Positions 49,588-58,309 of a DNA stretch of 64,000 nt are shown here, in pieces. Numbering within the stretch: position 1 is the stretch's first letter; every line of letters begins with the position of its first letter. Where the stretch lies: the NCBI GenBank assembly GCA_016124375.1, contig WGNV01000004.1:434001-498000 (forward strand), in the 5' to 3' direction. The notes beneath the pieces are model-generated. The model had not been told where the DNA came from, did no database searches, and was given only the letters and a program-made list of their open reading frames with translations. This DNA is from Tepidisphaera sp. Lineage in GTDB: Bacteria; Planctomycetota; Phycisphaerae; Phycisphaerales; UBA1924. The position numbers and the translations under genes are program-made.

Positions 49588-49841
49588 AAATCGTGCTTCC
49601 TGTTCTTGGGGAGGCCTTGTCGGCCGCCCATAAGGTCGATCCCAAAGAACGCACCGTACGCACCCCTTGGGGCCCGCATCGTACCACCCTCCGGCTTGCA
49701 GAGCACTGGTAACGTTTTCCATGGGCGATTTCGCCGGTTTTTTCTCCCGCCGCCCGTCCCCTTCCGCCAGCCCTGTCACCCCGGGTGGCCGCCCCATCGC
49801 CGCCGGTTGGCCCGCGAACACTTCCCGGCCAACCATCCGGC

Positions 49842-50231
49842 ATGATCCTGTACCTGGCCGCCGACCTGCTCTGGGCAAGCAAAATCAAGGGCGTGGCCGA
49901 CGCCTTGGGCCTGCCCGCCCGACCCGTCCGAAACCTCGACATGCTCCACGCACGCCTGGCCGACAGCCCGGTGTCGGCCCTGCTGCTGGACCTGGAAAAA
50001 CCCGAAGAAGCCCTCGCGATGCTCGGAGCCCTCGCCAACCGCCCGGCGCCCGCCCCAAAGGTCCGCACCATCGCCTTCGGCCCGCACGTCGCCAAAGACC
50101 TGCTGCAGCAGGCCCGCGACGCCGGCGCCGATCAGGTGCTCACCCGCGGCGCCTTCGACCACAACCTGCCCGACATCCTGCTGAGCCTCGCGAGCAAGGA
50201 CGAACCTGGGGCCTCGTCCCAACCATCCTGA
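49842..50231 (+). CDS. small receiver-like (pseudo-REC) protein
   Basis: 129 residues from the ATG at 49842. The alternating strand/helix pattern (ILYLAADLLWASKIKGVADA; ALLLDLEKPEEAL; VRTIAFGPHVAKDLLQQARD; AGADQVLTRGAF) suggests a flavodoxin-like response-regulator fold; LLLDLEKP at the strand-3 position would hold the phospho-acceptor Asp, but the acidic pair of strand 1 is absent (only Asp in AAD), so phosphorylation is doubtful. Divergent from gdhA, with 254 bp between the starts. The stop lies at the edge of a palindromic repeat. Confidence 0.6.
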   Translation: MILYLAADLLWASKIKGVADALGLPARPVRNLDMLHARLADSPVSALLLDLEKPEEALAMLGALANRPAPAPKVRTIAFGPHVAKDLLQQARDAGADQVLTRGAFDHNLPDILLSLASKDEPGASSQPS

Positions 50232-50316
50232 CGCCGGACCTTCGCATCGCGAAGGTCCGGGTCGCGCACGTATGCGAACAGCGACCCGGAGGTTCGCTTC
50301 GCTCACCTCCGGCGTC
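50230..50316. repeat. composite double-hairpin repeat (CCGGACCT and CCGGAGGT arms)
   Basis: Begins GACGCCGGACC and ends ACCTCCGGCGTC, with two tandem hairpins, as at 31081-31172. Here the first hairpin reads CCGGACCTTCGC paired with GCGAAGGTCCGG, a 12-bp arm. It overlaps the last two bases of the receiver-like gene. Confidence 0.85.
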
Positions 50317-50344
50317 ACAATCCCAGCGATTGCCCGCGTTTCGC

Positions 50345-50821
50345 TTAGCGGTTCGAGCGGATCTCCAATCGCCAGTCCGACGCCGTATCCGTGGAGTTCG
50401 CACTCAAAAACACCTGCGTGCGGGGCTCCAGCTGAATGTACCGCCAGTCTGGCTGATCGCGCAGCGGCACGCCGTTGCTGCCGAAGAAAATGAACCGGTA
50501 CTGGATCCGCGCCTGCTCGTCCTCGTCCGCCAACAGCCGCGTCGGCACCGTCACCTTCAGGATCTCCCCCTTCTCAACCCGCGGCTCGCCGATCGTGATG
50601 TAGTCACGCAGGCCATACTCCACCACCACCTGCGGATACTCCCGCCGCCCGTCTCCCTCCACCTTCGCCAGCCCCCAAGCGTCCTGTCCCGCGGGCGTGG
50701 TCGTCGTCGCCAGCGTGTCGCGCTTGGCGGCATACGGCGCCTTCTCCGTGTTCGCGCACCCGGCGAACACCACCACGCCGCCGATCATCGCCGCCACGCT
50801 CAGCTTCGTCATCCGGTTCAT
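50345..50821 (-). CDS. YcfL-like (DUF1425) lipoprotein
   Basis: 158 residues from the ATG at 50821, chosen because GGAGG lies five bases upstream. Lipoprotein signal KLSVAAMIGGVVVFAGC (lipobox FAGC). The mature part has the YcfL pattern: VVVEYGLRDYITIGEPRVEKG, KVTVPTRLLADEDEQARIQY, RFIFFGSNGVPL, DWRYIQLEPRTQVFLSANST and a final DWRLEIRSNR. In E. coli ycfL is next to lpoB, and here too LpoB-like genes lie just upstream on the same strand. Function is unknown but probably outer-membrane/peptidoglycan related. Confidence 0.8.
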   Translation of the reverse strand: MNRMTKLSVAAMIGGVVVFAGCANTEKAPYAAKRDTLATTTTPAGQDAWGLAKVEGDGRREYPQVVVEYGLRDYITIGEPRVEKGEILKVTVPTRLLADEDEQARIQYRFIFFGSNGVPLRDQPDWRYIQLEPRTQVFLSANSTDTASDWRLEIRSNR

Positions 50822-50857
50822 CGTGCCCTCCGATTTCGTTCGGTTCATCGTTCTTCT

Positions 50858-50892
50858 ACCCCATCTCGTGGCACAGGCGTCCCGCCTGTGCC
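50858..50892. repeat. CACAGGCG/CGCCTGTG palindromic repeat, reverse copy
   Basis: Reverse-orientation copy (CCCATCTCGTGGCACAGGCG then TCCCGCCTGTG), lying between the COG3014-like and YcfL-like genes. Confidence 0.8.
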
Positions 50893-50908
50893 TCTCTCAT
50901 CTTCTCTG

Positions 50909-52663
50909 CTACTGCCGCTGCGTCTGTCCCACTTCCCGCGCGATCGCCTCTTTCAGCGCCTCGCTCTTGGGCACATAAGGCGGGTGCGCCTGCCCGAACA
51001 ACCTCATGTACCCCGCCGTGCCCGCCAGCGGACACACCATCGATGTGCCCCCCTCCAATATGTGCGCCGCCGACCCGCCCCGCTGGTCTTCGACCGTGAA
51101 CGTGATTCCCTCCTCGCGATAGAGGTTTTCCATAGCCGCCGACGTCATGTCACGCAGAAACCCCGCCTGCTGATAGCGCAGCAGCGTCTCACTGGTCGGC
51201 CGGCGGCAGCACGTCCCGCCCATGATGTATGGCAACCCGTCCCCCGGCACGCGCTGCTCGGTTCGGTCGTTGGCGTACACCAGCGCGCCCGCCGTCTGCC
51301 ACGCCTCGGGCCTGGGCGTCAGCTTCACGTACCTCAGTTGCAGGCTCTTTCCCGCCGCCGGCGGCGCCAGGTTCGTCAGCGTGATCGTCTGCGACGGATC
51401 ACCCCCGACGCTCAGTGTCACCGCCGCGTCCGGCCCGGCGATGAACACCGGCGCCACATACACCCGCTGCGGCAGAAACTCGCAATACCGCGTGTCCGCG
51501 CTCGCGCTCGCCTTGAGCGCCGCCCCCAGCAACGCCACCCCGGCGCCGATCAGCGCCCGGTTCGTGCGGGCCTGGCTGCTCTCGTGCCCGCTGCTCGGGT
51601 ACGCGGCCGCCGCGATCCCCCCCACCACCAGCAAGTCGCCAATCGTGCTCTTGGCCTGCCGCACATCCTCCAAGTTATTCCACTGCAGGTCCGCCGCCAT
51701 CACATTCAAGTCATTCGCGACCGGGTACTCGGCGATCTGCCCGCCCGCCGTCACCCGCAGCGTGCGCCCGTCGCTCGGGAACACGGGCAGAAACCTCACC
51801 AGCGCGTCGTCCGGCCCATAGGCCGTCTTTCGCGGCCCCACGCCCGCGTCCACAATGAACACCGTGTTGTACTGCCCCGTGAGCAGCGCCTGCGTGAGCG
51901 GCGCGAGAAACGGATTGACGTTGGCCGCCTCGTGAAAGTTGTCGCTCGCCTCGTTGTCCCGGTCCGGCCCGCCCAGGGCCTTGTTGGCCAGGCCATTGAG
52001 CAGGTATCCAAGCGCGAAGTCGGTCTTCACAGGCGTGTAGCCGTGATCGATGTACGCGTCGCCGTCCTTGCCCTGCCGGTCCAGACGAGCCGCCTCGCGC
52101 ACCACGTCTTCGCTGGTCTTCTTCCCGCCCCGCTCGTTGTCGCCGAAGTCCTTGAGCAGAAACAATGAACTCTGCGCCGCGGCTCGCGCGTTGTCCCACT
52201 GCCCCAGTTCCGCCTTCTGCATCGCAATGTACGCATAGGCCATCGCCTGCTCGAAGGGCTCGCCCTTCCAGATCTTCACACGCTCGTTGAACACCGCGGC
52301 TGACACCGTCTTGTCGTCGTTCAGCCCCTGGGTGCGCAGCAGGTCGAAGGTCTGGTTGGCCGTCTCTTCGGCGGCCGCGGGCGAGCCATCGGCGAGGGTC
52401 AAAATCAACAGCCGCAGGCGATCGAGGATGTACGCGCGATCGCTGGGGTCCTTGGTCAGCCCCTTCTGCAGCATCTCACGCGCCTGCCCATACCTACCGA
52501 CATCAGCCGCGGCTTCGATTCGCCGGTCAACACGATCCGACGCGCAGCCGCCCAGGACAGCCGCCGCCATCGCAGTGCACATCAACAGCCCGACCGTGCG
52601 GAAGGGCCCGCCGCGCCGCCGCCCCTCTCGCAGAGAGGGACCACCCAGAGCCCGCTCAGTCAT
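50909..52663 (-). CDS. COG3014-like TPR-type lipoprotein
   Basis: 584 residues. The ATG at 52663 overlaps the upstream LpoB-like stop; ATG 52582 is an alternative. A Arg-rich start (LREGRRRGGPFR), hydrophobic TVGLLMCTAMAAAVL and GGC lipobox give a lipoprotein signal whose n-region is encoded by a dispersed repeat (52621). The N-terminal half is helical repeat-like (DVGRYGQAREMLQKGLTKDP; EQAMAYAYIAMQKAELGQWDNARAAA), as in COG3014 proteins, and a later segment (VGGIAAAAYPSSGHESSQ...GAGVALLGAALKASASADTRY) is typical for them. COG3014, LpoB and YcfL genes cluster in other bacteria. Role probably in envelope assembly. Confidence 0.75.
   Translation of the reverse strand: MTERALGGPSLREGRRRGGPFRTVGLLMCTAMAAAVLGGCASDRVDRRIEAAADVGRYGQAREMLQKGLTKDPSDRAYILDRLRLLILTLADGSPAAAEETANQTFDLLRTQGLNDDKTVSAAVFNERVKIWKGEPFEQAMAYAYIAMQKAELGQWDNARAAAQSSLFLLKDFGDNERGGKKTSEDVVREAARLDRQGKDGDAYIDHGYTPVKTDFALGYLLNGLANKALGGPDRDNEASDNFHEAANVNPFLAPLTQALLTGQYNTVFIVDAGVGPRKTAYGPDDALVRFLPVFPSDGRTLRVTAGGQIAEYPVANDLNVMAADLQWNNLEDVRQAKSTIGDLLVVGGIAAAAYPSSGHESSQARTNRALIGAGVALLGAALKASASADTRYCEFLPQRVYVAPVFIAGPDAAVTLSVGGDPSQTITLTNLAPPAAGKSLQLRYVKLTPRPEAWQTAGALVYANDRTEQRVPGDGLPYIMGGTCCRRPTSETLLRYQQAGFLRDMTSAAMENLYREEGITFTVEDQRGGSAAHILEGGTSMVCPLAGTAGYMRLFGQAHPPYVPKSEALKEAIAREVGQTQRQ
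52621..52645. repeat. CCCCTCT-type repeat within the COG3014-like signal peptide region
   Basis: CCCCTCT and AGAGGG arms around CGC, followed by ACCACCCAG; related to the repeat at 33894. It encodes SLREGRRRGG in the lipoprotein n-region. Confidence 0.6.
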
Positions 52664-53219
52664 ACGCCTTCCCCACCGCCGTCTTCTTGAACTCCACGCT
52701 GTCGGCGAACGACAACTCCCGCGTCGTCAAGTCCGTGATCCGCAGATCGCACATGTACACGTCGGTCCGGTTCTCACCCTTGGCCCGCACCGACGACCGA
52801 AACGTCGCCGACATCTCGTGCGTGGGCTTGCGCCCCTGCGCCACCAACTGATCAAACTCCGACGCCTGCGCCGCGCCCCCGCGGATGTGCTCGATCGGCA
52901 CGACGAACACGATGTTCTTGAGCCGCTTGAGCGCCTCCATCGAGCGGCTTGCCCGCACCCGCGTCATGATGTACCACTCATCCGCCTCGGGGATCACATC
53001 GGTCGTCAGGTTCTCCACCTTCGTCAGCGCCACGATCATGCGGGGCGAATCGGCGTTGCGGTTCGCGAGGAAATCGCTGCCCGTGAGCTTGGCCGAGAGC
53101 TCCTGGGCGGTCACCTCGATGTCGTCGACGCTGAGGCGCGAGGACTTGGGAGGGCCGGCACACGCCCCAAGAAACAGAGCCGCCACCAACGCCGCCAAGA
53201 GCCCAGCCATGCGCGTCAT
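52656..53219 (-). CDS. LpoB-like lipoprotein (second copy)
   Basis: 187 residues from the ATG at 53219, with AGAGG upstream. Lipoprotein signal MTRMAGLLAALVAALFLGAC. The mature domain follows the LpoB plan: DIEVTAQELSAKL, MIVALTKVENLTTDVIPEAD, an ALKRLKNIVFVVP segment, RRAAQ-like AQGRKPTHEMSATF and the strand series YMCDLRITDLTTRELSFAD near the end. LpoB activates the PBP1b transpeptidase/transglycosylase from the outer membrane in enterobacteria; planctomycetes have unusual walls, so the partner is uncertain. Lies 45 bp after the first LpoB-like gene and is coupled to the COG3014-like gene. Confidence 0.78.
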   Translation of the reverse strand: MTRMAGLLAALVAALFLGACAGPPKSSRLSVDDIEVTAQELSAKLTGSDFLANRNADSPRMIVALTKVENLTTDVIPEADEWYIMTRVRASRSMEALKRLKNIVFVVPIEHIRGGAAQASEFDQLVAQGRKPTHEMSATFRSSVRAKGENRTDVYMCDLRITDLTTRELSFADSVEFKKTAVGKAYD

Positions 53220-53263
53220 ATCGCCTCTTTCCGTGGGGTTTCCGCGAACACGCCCGCGCCGCC

Positions 53264-53893
53264 TCAGCGTCCCGGCGTCTGCTTGATCTCGTAGGGCGAG
53301 TTGCTCCACACCAGCTCACGCGTTTGCGCGTTGCTCAGATTGAACGACATCATGTACAGGTTCACCTCGTCGTTGCCCCGCACCACCCGGTACATCTCAC
53401 CATCCAGGAAGTACGTGAACTCCGGCGACAGCGGCGTCGGCCCGTTCGCGCCCGCCTGGTTCACGTCCGACCCCGCCCCGCCCAGTTCCTGCCGGCGCAA
53501 CTCTTCAACCTTCGCACGGCTCTCGATCCACCGGATGCGGTTCCGCGCCACGCTGCTCTGCAGCAGCTTCTGCCGCACGCGCGACCGGAACGCCTCGAAG
53601 TCGCTCGTGGGCACGATGCCGGTCTTGTTCACGATGTCGCCGAACACCACGTTCACCTTGGTCCCGCTGTTGAACTCGGGCAGCGCGATCAGGTCTTCCA
53701 CCAGCTGCTGGGCCACCTGGTCGGAGAACTCCACCAGCGCCGCGGGCTGCACCTGAGCGCTGCGCCGCTCGGCCTTGGTCGTGTCCGTGATCTCCACCCG
53801 CCGCGTCTGCTCGCCCTTGGGTGGGCTGCACGCGCTCAGGCCCGCCACCGTCGCCATCGCCGCCATCGCCGCCACGCCCCGATGCATCCGCAT
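53264..53893 (-). CDS. LpoB-like lipoprotein (first copy)
   Basis: 209 residues; GGAGG six bases before the ATG gives an excellent start. Lipoprotein signal MRMHRGVAAMAAMATVAGLSAC. LpoB-type mature region: SDQVAQQLVEDLIALPEF, KVNVVFGDIVNKTGIVPTSD, FRSRVRQKLLQSSVARNRI, RWIESRAKVEELRRQELGG and the C-terminal FTYFLDGEMYRVV ... LYMMSFNLSNAQTRELVW. It is first of a four-gene lipoprotein operon (two LpoB-like, COG3014-like, YcfL-like), which suggests a cell-envelope complex at the outer membrane. Divergent from the LysM protein gene. Confidence 0.82.
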   Translation of the reverse strand: MRMHRGVAAMAAMATVAGLSACSPPKGEQTRRVEITDTTKAERRSAQVQPAALVEFSDQVAQQLVEDLIALPEFNSGTKVNVVFGDIVNKTGIVPTSDFEAFRSRVRQKLLQSSVARNRIRWIESRAKVEELRRQELGGAGSDVNQAGANGPTPLSPEFTYFLDGEMYRVVRGNDEVNLYMMSFNLSNAQTRELVWSNSPYEIKQTPGR

Positions 53894-54128
53894 ATCGATC
53901 CTCCTTCGATTCCGCGCCCGCCTGCCTTTCGCGGCTCACGGGTCCCGAAAGATTAGACCCCGCGCGCTCTCGGACGTTCCCGATCCCGCCGCCAATCCGA
54001 ATACTCGCCAAACCCGCGAACTCGGCGCGTCGATCAGCACAGATACCCGCAGGGCCCGCCGCAAACCATGTATAATCCTCCCAAAACACGAGCAGCACAG
54101 CAGCGGAGCGGCGTGTTCGGGGGGGACC

Positions 54129-54779
54129 ATGAGCGACGCGGGGGGAGAATCGCACATCATCAGCCAAGGAGAGTCGACCACCCGACTCGCCTTCGAACGC
54201 GGGCTCTACTGGAAGTCCGTCTGGCAGCACGCCAATAACGCCGACCTCCGCTCCAAACGCTCCAACCCCAACATCCTCCTCGATGGCGACGTCATCTTCC
54301 TGCCCGAACGCCAGACCAAGCAGGAGTCCTGCGCCACCGGCCAGAAGCACCGCTTTCAACGCAATGGCGTCCCCGAAACCCTCAACCTCACCTTTCTCGA
54401 CATCTACGGCAAGCCTCTCGCCAACAAGCCCTATCAGATCACCATCGACAACACCTTCCGTCGCGGCACCCTCGACGCCAACGGCAAGCTCTCCGAATCC
54501 ATCCCCCCCAACGCTCGCTCCGCCAAGGTCGAAGTCGGCGACAAGGGTGAACTCGCCAGCACCGAGGTTTTCCTGGGCCATCTCGACCCCGTCGAATCTC
54601 TGACCGGCGTGCAGGCCCGCCTCAAGAACCTGGGCTACTTCTCCGCCGCCATCGACGGCCAGCCCAGCGACACCCTCGACAAGGCCGTCGTGCGCTTCCG
54701 GCGCAAGGCCGGCCTCGAAGAGGGCAAAGACATCGACGACGCCCTGCGCGACAAACTCAAGGACCTGCACGGCAGCTAA
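54129..54779 (+). CDS. LysM and peptidoglycan-binding domain protein (injection-system-associated type)
   Basis: 216 residues from the ATG at 54129; no signal peptide. Order: a LysM-like domain (about 8-60: ISQGESTTRLAFERGLYWKS ... NPNILLDGDVIFLPE), a beta-rich middle domain (about 80-140: LNLTFLDIYGKPLANKPYQI ... GTLDANGKLSESIPP), and a C-terminal peptidoglycan-binding domain (VQARLKNLGYFSAAIDGQPS ... AVVRFRRKAGL). This three-part plan without signal peptide is familiar from genes beside VgrG and contractile-injection (type VI or eCIS) loci. No structural injection genes are visible here, so that association is inference. Followed 22 bp later by the 1158-residue gene. Confidence 0.75.
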   Translation: MSDAGGESHIISQGESTTRLAFERGLYWKSVWQHANNADLRSKRSNPNILLDGDVIFLPERQTKQESCATGQKHRFQRNGVPETLNLTFLDIYGKPLANKPYQITIDNTFRRGTLDANGKLSESIPPNARSAKVEVGDKGELASTEVFLGHLDPVESLTGVQARLKNLGYFSAAIDGQPSDTLDKAVVRFRRKAGLEEGKDIDDALRDKLKDLHGS

Positions 54780-54800
54780 CCCCCGACTCTCCCCCTCCCC

Positions 54801-57800
54801 ATGGCCACCAAGATCAATCTCGCCAAGGGCGTTGTCGCCAAGTCCTACCAGTCTCCTCCGGCCAAGGTCGAAGACCTTCGCCCTGAGCAGGGCTTCGTGG
54901 GCATGCGCTTCAAGTCCGGCGCCGGACCCAACGACGGCGCGCCCGTCGCCCCGGGCGAAGACACCGAAAACACCCTCAAGCCCCCGGGCTACCTCGAGAT
55001 CATGTGGTTCGGCAAGATGCACTACATCTCGCCCGCCATGTACAAGAAAGACGCCGACCTCTACAACCAGTACCACTGGAAAGAGGCCCTGATCCTCCTC
55101 GACAGCGTGCACGGCAACGAGCGCATCTACCAGGAGTTCGACGACACCAACGGCTTCTTCGAGTGGGCAACCCAGACAACCGTCTACTACACCAAGGAAA
55201 TCTCCGAAGAAGTCAAGAGCTGGTTCGTTGACGTCAAGAAGGCGCCCAAGCCCAACATCCAGCGCTTCTGGGCCCTCTCCCAGCGCTGCATCGATGTGCT
55301 CGACGCCGTCAACAAGTCCGAGCTGCGCCCACAGGCCCTGGCCGCCAACGGCATCGAACTCGCCCTCATCCGCGAAGACCTGCGCCGCCTCCTGCAGGAC
55401 ATCCAGCGCTTCCGCGACGACATGATCGGCAGCGCCGAGCACGTGCAGCGCGGCCTCGAAACCGTCGAGAGCACCGCCTTCCAGGTCCTCAACGTCGTCC
55501 CCACCATCACCATGATGGACCCCTTCCGCGAAGCCGCGTACAAGATCACCATGCTCCTGGTGCGGGCCTCCGCCCGGGGCGTGGGCGGCGCCACCGCCTA
55601 CGGCACCAAGGAAGCCGCCTGGGCCCAGGCCTGGGGCATCCTCAAGCAAGAAGGCCCCGGCGTCGTCATCGACATCATCATGCTCCCCGTCAACCGGCTC
55701 ATGAAGAACATGGGCTGGGGCGACGTCGCCCGCGCCGACGCCGACTTCGTCATCCGCACCATCTTCGAGTTCGGCTTCGGCCTGGGCAAGGTCGCCCTGC
55801 AGGCCAAGGACCACAAGCTCACCCGCGACGACGTCGAGCAGCAGCTCGTCCAGACCCTCTCGACCCTCATCGGCGAATCCGTCCGCCGCCTCTTCAAGAT
55901 CGACATGACCACCGGCAACGCCAAGGTCGCCCTCGCCTCCGTCTGCGAATCGGTCGCCAAGGTCCTCACCACCGACATCTACCAGGCCATCAAGATCGCC
56001 GAAGACCAGGACCGCGAGATCGTCGAGGTCATGCTCACCGAGCTGCCCAGCACCATCATGAAGGTCGCCGAGGCCACCTTCGTCGGCTTCGTGCAGCGCA
56101 AGGGCTCGCAGATGGCCGAGTACGGCAAGAGCCAGCGTCTCTCAGACTCCGACTCCGCCAAGAAGGCCAAGAACCTTCTCGAGAACACCACCGTCACCGA
56201 AGCCTGGAACGGCAAGCTCGGCGGCCGGGGAGTACGCCTCAATCGCGCCGAGCAGGCCCGCGTCGGCTTCCTCACCCGCCCCCAATACGACGAAGAAGGC
56301 TGGCGCCGCGACACCAATCTCGAATACGAAACCGTCGCCCACCTCCGCCGCTACGCCGACGAATGCCAGGTCTGGGCCTTCTTCCGAAAGCCCAACGCCG
56401 GCCGCCTCAACCACACCGATTCTCCCGAGCAGAAGGGCGCCAAGCTCCCCAAGCCCATGACCGTGCACACCAAAAGTGCCGACGATCCCGGGCTCTCCAC
56501 CGACCTCCAGGGCCTGGTCATGAAACCCAAGGACGGCCCGCCCGGCGTGCGCACCCACAAAAACTACGACAGCGCCATGGCCGGCTGGAACAAGTACGTT
56601 CACGAACTCCGCAACGCCGGCGGCATGGTCCGCCAGGACGGCCTTGCCTTCCACCCCGACATGGTCATCCAGTGGGGCAAGCTCCAGTCCGACCCCAAAC
56701 TCGCCCAGGAAGCCGCTCGCAGCCACGACACCCTCATCGCCCTCCAGAAAAAAGGCGTCCTGGACCTCTCCGACTACAACAACCCCGACGCCGCCAAGCT
56801 CGAAGCCCTCAAGGCCCAGAGCCCCGGCATGGCCAAGGCCATCGACGACGCCAACGCCTTCCTCGCCAGCGCCAAGATCGGCTACTACTCCGACCTCGAC
56901 GCCGTCGACTTCGTCGACGCCAAGACCGGCAACAGCCTCCACTTCGGCAACAAGCCCAACGAAGCCGTCGACATCGCCGCCGAAAACCGCCGCATGATCA
57001 ACTCCTACATCACCAAAGACCTTCGCGGCAAAGACGTCGACCCCCGCGTCCCCCAGTCCACCGCCCCGGGCGAATCCGGCAGCCCCACCAAGCGCGACGA
57101 AAAACCCCTCAGCGAAGTCCAGCACGGCGCCAGCGCCCAGATGGAAGGCAAGGGCGTCATCGCCTCCCAGGAAGCCGTCAAGGTCGGCGACGGCGATTTC
57201 GCCGTCGGCCCGGGGGGCAAAAAGGTCGTCTTCCGCACCAAGTACACCCCCGAAGAACTCGCCAAGATGTCCCCCACCGAGCGCGAGACCAAGGTCCACG
57301 AAGACATCATGAACCAGTGGACCATGTTCCTGCGCGAGCAGATCGGCGCCGACAAGGTCAAGGACCAGGTCGACCGCATCAACAGCATCAACAAGACCTA
57401 CAAGCCCCTCGCAACCAAGATCAAAAAGGTCAAGGCCACCAAGCCCTTCACCGTGCTCGACCTCAAGGAAGCCCGCCAGATCACCGCCGAGATCGTCATC
57501 ATCGAAGAAGACGGCCTGGGCCAGGAAGTGACCGACCTGCAGGTCGCCAACAGCCTGGTCTACCGCCGCCTCAAGGTCGATACCTACCGCCTCGTCCGCT
57601 TCCAGCGCGACCTGTGGCGCCCCGGCCAGCCCCAGCCCCTCACCGACCGCCAGTTCCAGCTCGAGTGCGAGAAGAACGACGCCACCGTCGGCCTCTCCGA
57701 AGACGAGCAGAACATCGTCATCGCCGTGCGCCACTACCGCCAGACGCTGGCCGAGGCCGTCGCCCAGCTCGTCCGCGTCCGCCGCGCCCTGGGCAACCTT

Positions 57801-58277
57801 CCCATGTACTCCGAGGGCGCCCAGCTCAAGCTCTGGTTCGAAATCTACACCGCGTACAACCCCTTCACCGTCGACTACGTGCGCGACCGGCTCGGCGCCG
57901 CCGACCCCGGCCTGCCCGACACCAAGGGCCTGTACAACGGGCTGGAAACCCAGGCCCCGGTCTTCAAGAAAGATCCCAACAAGCTCCTCTACGCCTTCGC
58001 CGTGGGCGACATGACGCCCACCTACACCCCGCCCATCAAGGGCGCCGGCCGCTTCCAAGGCCAGCGCCTCATCAGCGTCATGGAAGATCAGAAGACCCTC
58101 AAGCTCTCCCGCGTGCCCTGCGACATTCAGGACGGGGGCGACAGCCGCCCCATCGTCGTCTTCTCCAGCCCCATCGCCGACGACACCAAACTGATTCGGC
58201 CGATGCCCAAGCCCAGGAAGCGCAAGCCATCCTCGCCTTCGGGCCGGGGTTCTCCTGGCGGCGCACCATCCTTCTAG
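54801..58277 (+). CDS. 1158-residue orphan, candidate secreted effector
   Basis: 1158 residues with no signal peptide and no recognised family. The region 1-440 is mixed alpha/beta then helical (EVKSWFVDVKKAPKPNIQRF; LRRLLQDIQRFRDDMI; LKQEGPGVVIDIIMLPVNRL). Around 560-760 lies a separate-looking domain (MVRQDGLAFHPDMVIQWGKL; SAKIGYYSDLDAVDFVDAKT; HFGNKPNEAVDIAAENRRMI) with a conspicuous DLDAVD acidic motif at about 697-702, of the sort seen at metal sites of nucleotidyl-transfer enzymes; this is only suggestive. A Lys-rich helical part follows (900-1010), and a basic Ser/Pro tail ends it. Base composition is as high in GC as its surroundings. Being paired with a LysM/PG-binding protein and near a lipase-like gene suggests an exported toxin or effector. 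Confidence 0.6.
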   Translation: MATKINLAKGVVAKSYQSPPAKVEDLRPEQGFVGMRFKSGAGPNDGAPVAPGEDTENTLKPPGYLEIMWFGKMHYISPAMYKKDADLYNQYHWKEALILLDSVHGNERIYQEFDDTNGFFEWATQTTVYYTKEISEEVKSWFVDVKKAPKPNIQRFWALSQRCIDVLDAVNKSELRPQALAANGIELALIREDLRRLLQDIQRFRDDMIGSAEHVQRGLETVESTAFQVLNVVPTITMMDPFREAAYKITMLLVRASARGVGGATAYGTKEAAWAQAWGILKQEGPGVVIDIIMLPVNRLMKNMGWGDVARADADFVIRTIFEFGFGLGKVALQAKDHKLTRDDVEQQLVQTLSTLIGESVRRLFKIDMTTGNAKVALASVCESVAKVLTTDIYQAIKIAEDQDREIVEVMLTELPSTIMKVAEATFVGFVQRKGSQMAEYGKSQRLSDSDSAKKAKNLLENTTVTEAWNGKLGGRGVRLNRAEQARVGFLTRPQYDEEGWRRDTNLEYETVAHLRRYADECQVWAFFRKPNAGRLNHTDSPEQKGAKLPKPMTVHTKSADDPGLSTDLQGLVMKPKDGPPGVRTHKNYDSAMAGWNKYVHELRNAGGMVRQDGLAFHPDMVIQWGKLQSDPKLAQEAARSHDTLIALQKKGVLDLSDYNNPDAAKLEALKAQSPGMAKAIDDANAFLASAKIGYYSDLDAVDFVDAKTGNSLHFGNKPNEAVDIAAENRRMINSYITKDLRGKDVDPRVPQSTAPGESGSPTKRDEKPLSEVQHGASAQMEGKGVIASQEAVKVGDGDFAVGPGGKKVVFRTKYTPEELAKMSPTERETKVHEDIMNQWTMFLREQIGADKVKDQVDRINSINKTYKPLATKIKKVKATKPFTVLDLKEARQITAEIVIIEEDGLGQEVTDLQVANSLVYRRLKVDTYRLVRFQRDLWRPGQPQPLTDRQFQLECEKNDATVGLSEDEQNIVIAVRHYRQTLAEAVAQLVRVRRALGNLPMYSEGAQLKLWFEIYTAYNPFTVDYVRDRLGAADPGLPDTKGLYNGLETQAPVFKKDPNKLLYAFAVGDMTPTYTPPIKGAGRFQGQRLISVMEDQKTLKLSRVPCDIQDGGDSRPIVVFSSPIADDTKLIRPMPKPRKRKPSSPSGRGSPGGAPSF

Positions 58278-58309
58278 CAACATCCTTCTAGTAGATCACT
58301 CACCCGCCG

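Noticed and set aside
56142-58283. A 713-codon minus-strand frame opposite the large orphan
   Set aside because: Val/Gly/Asp-dominated shadow composition; the plus strand has normal amino-acid usage and follows closely on the LysM gene.
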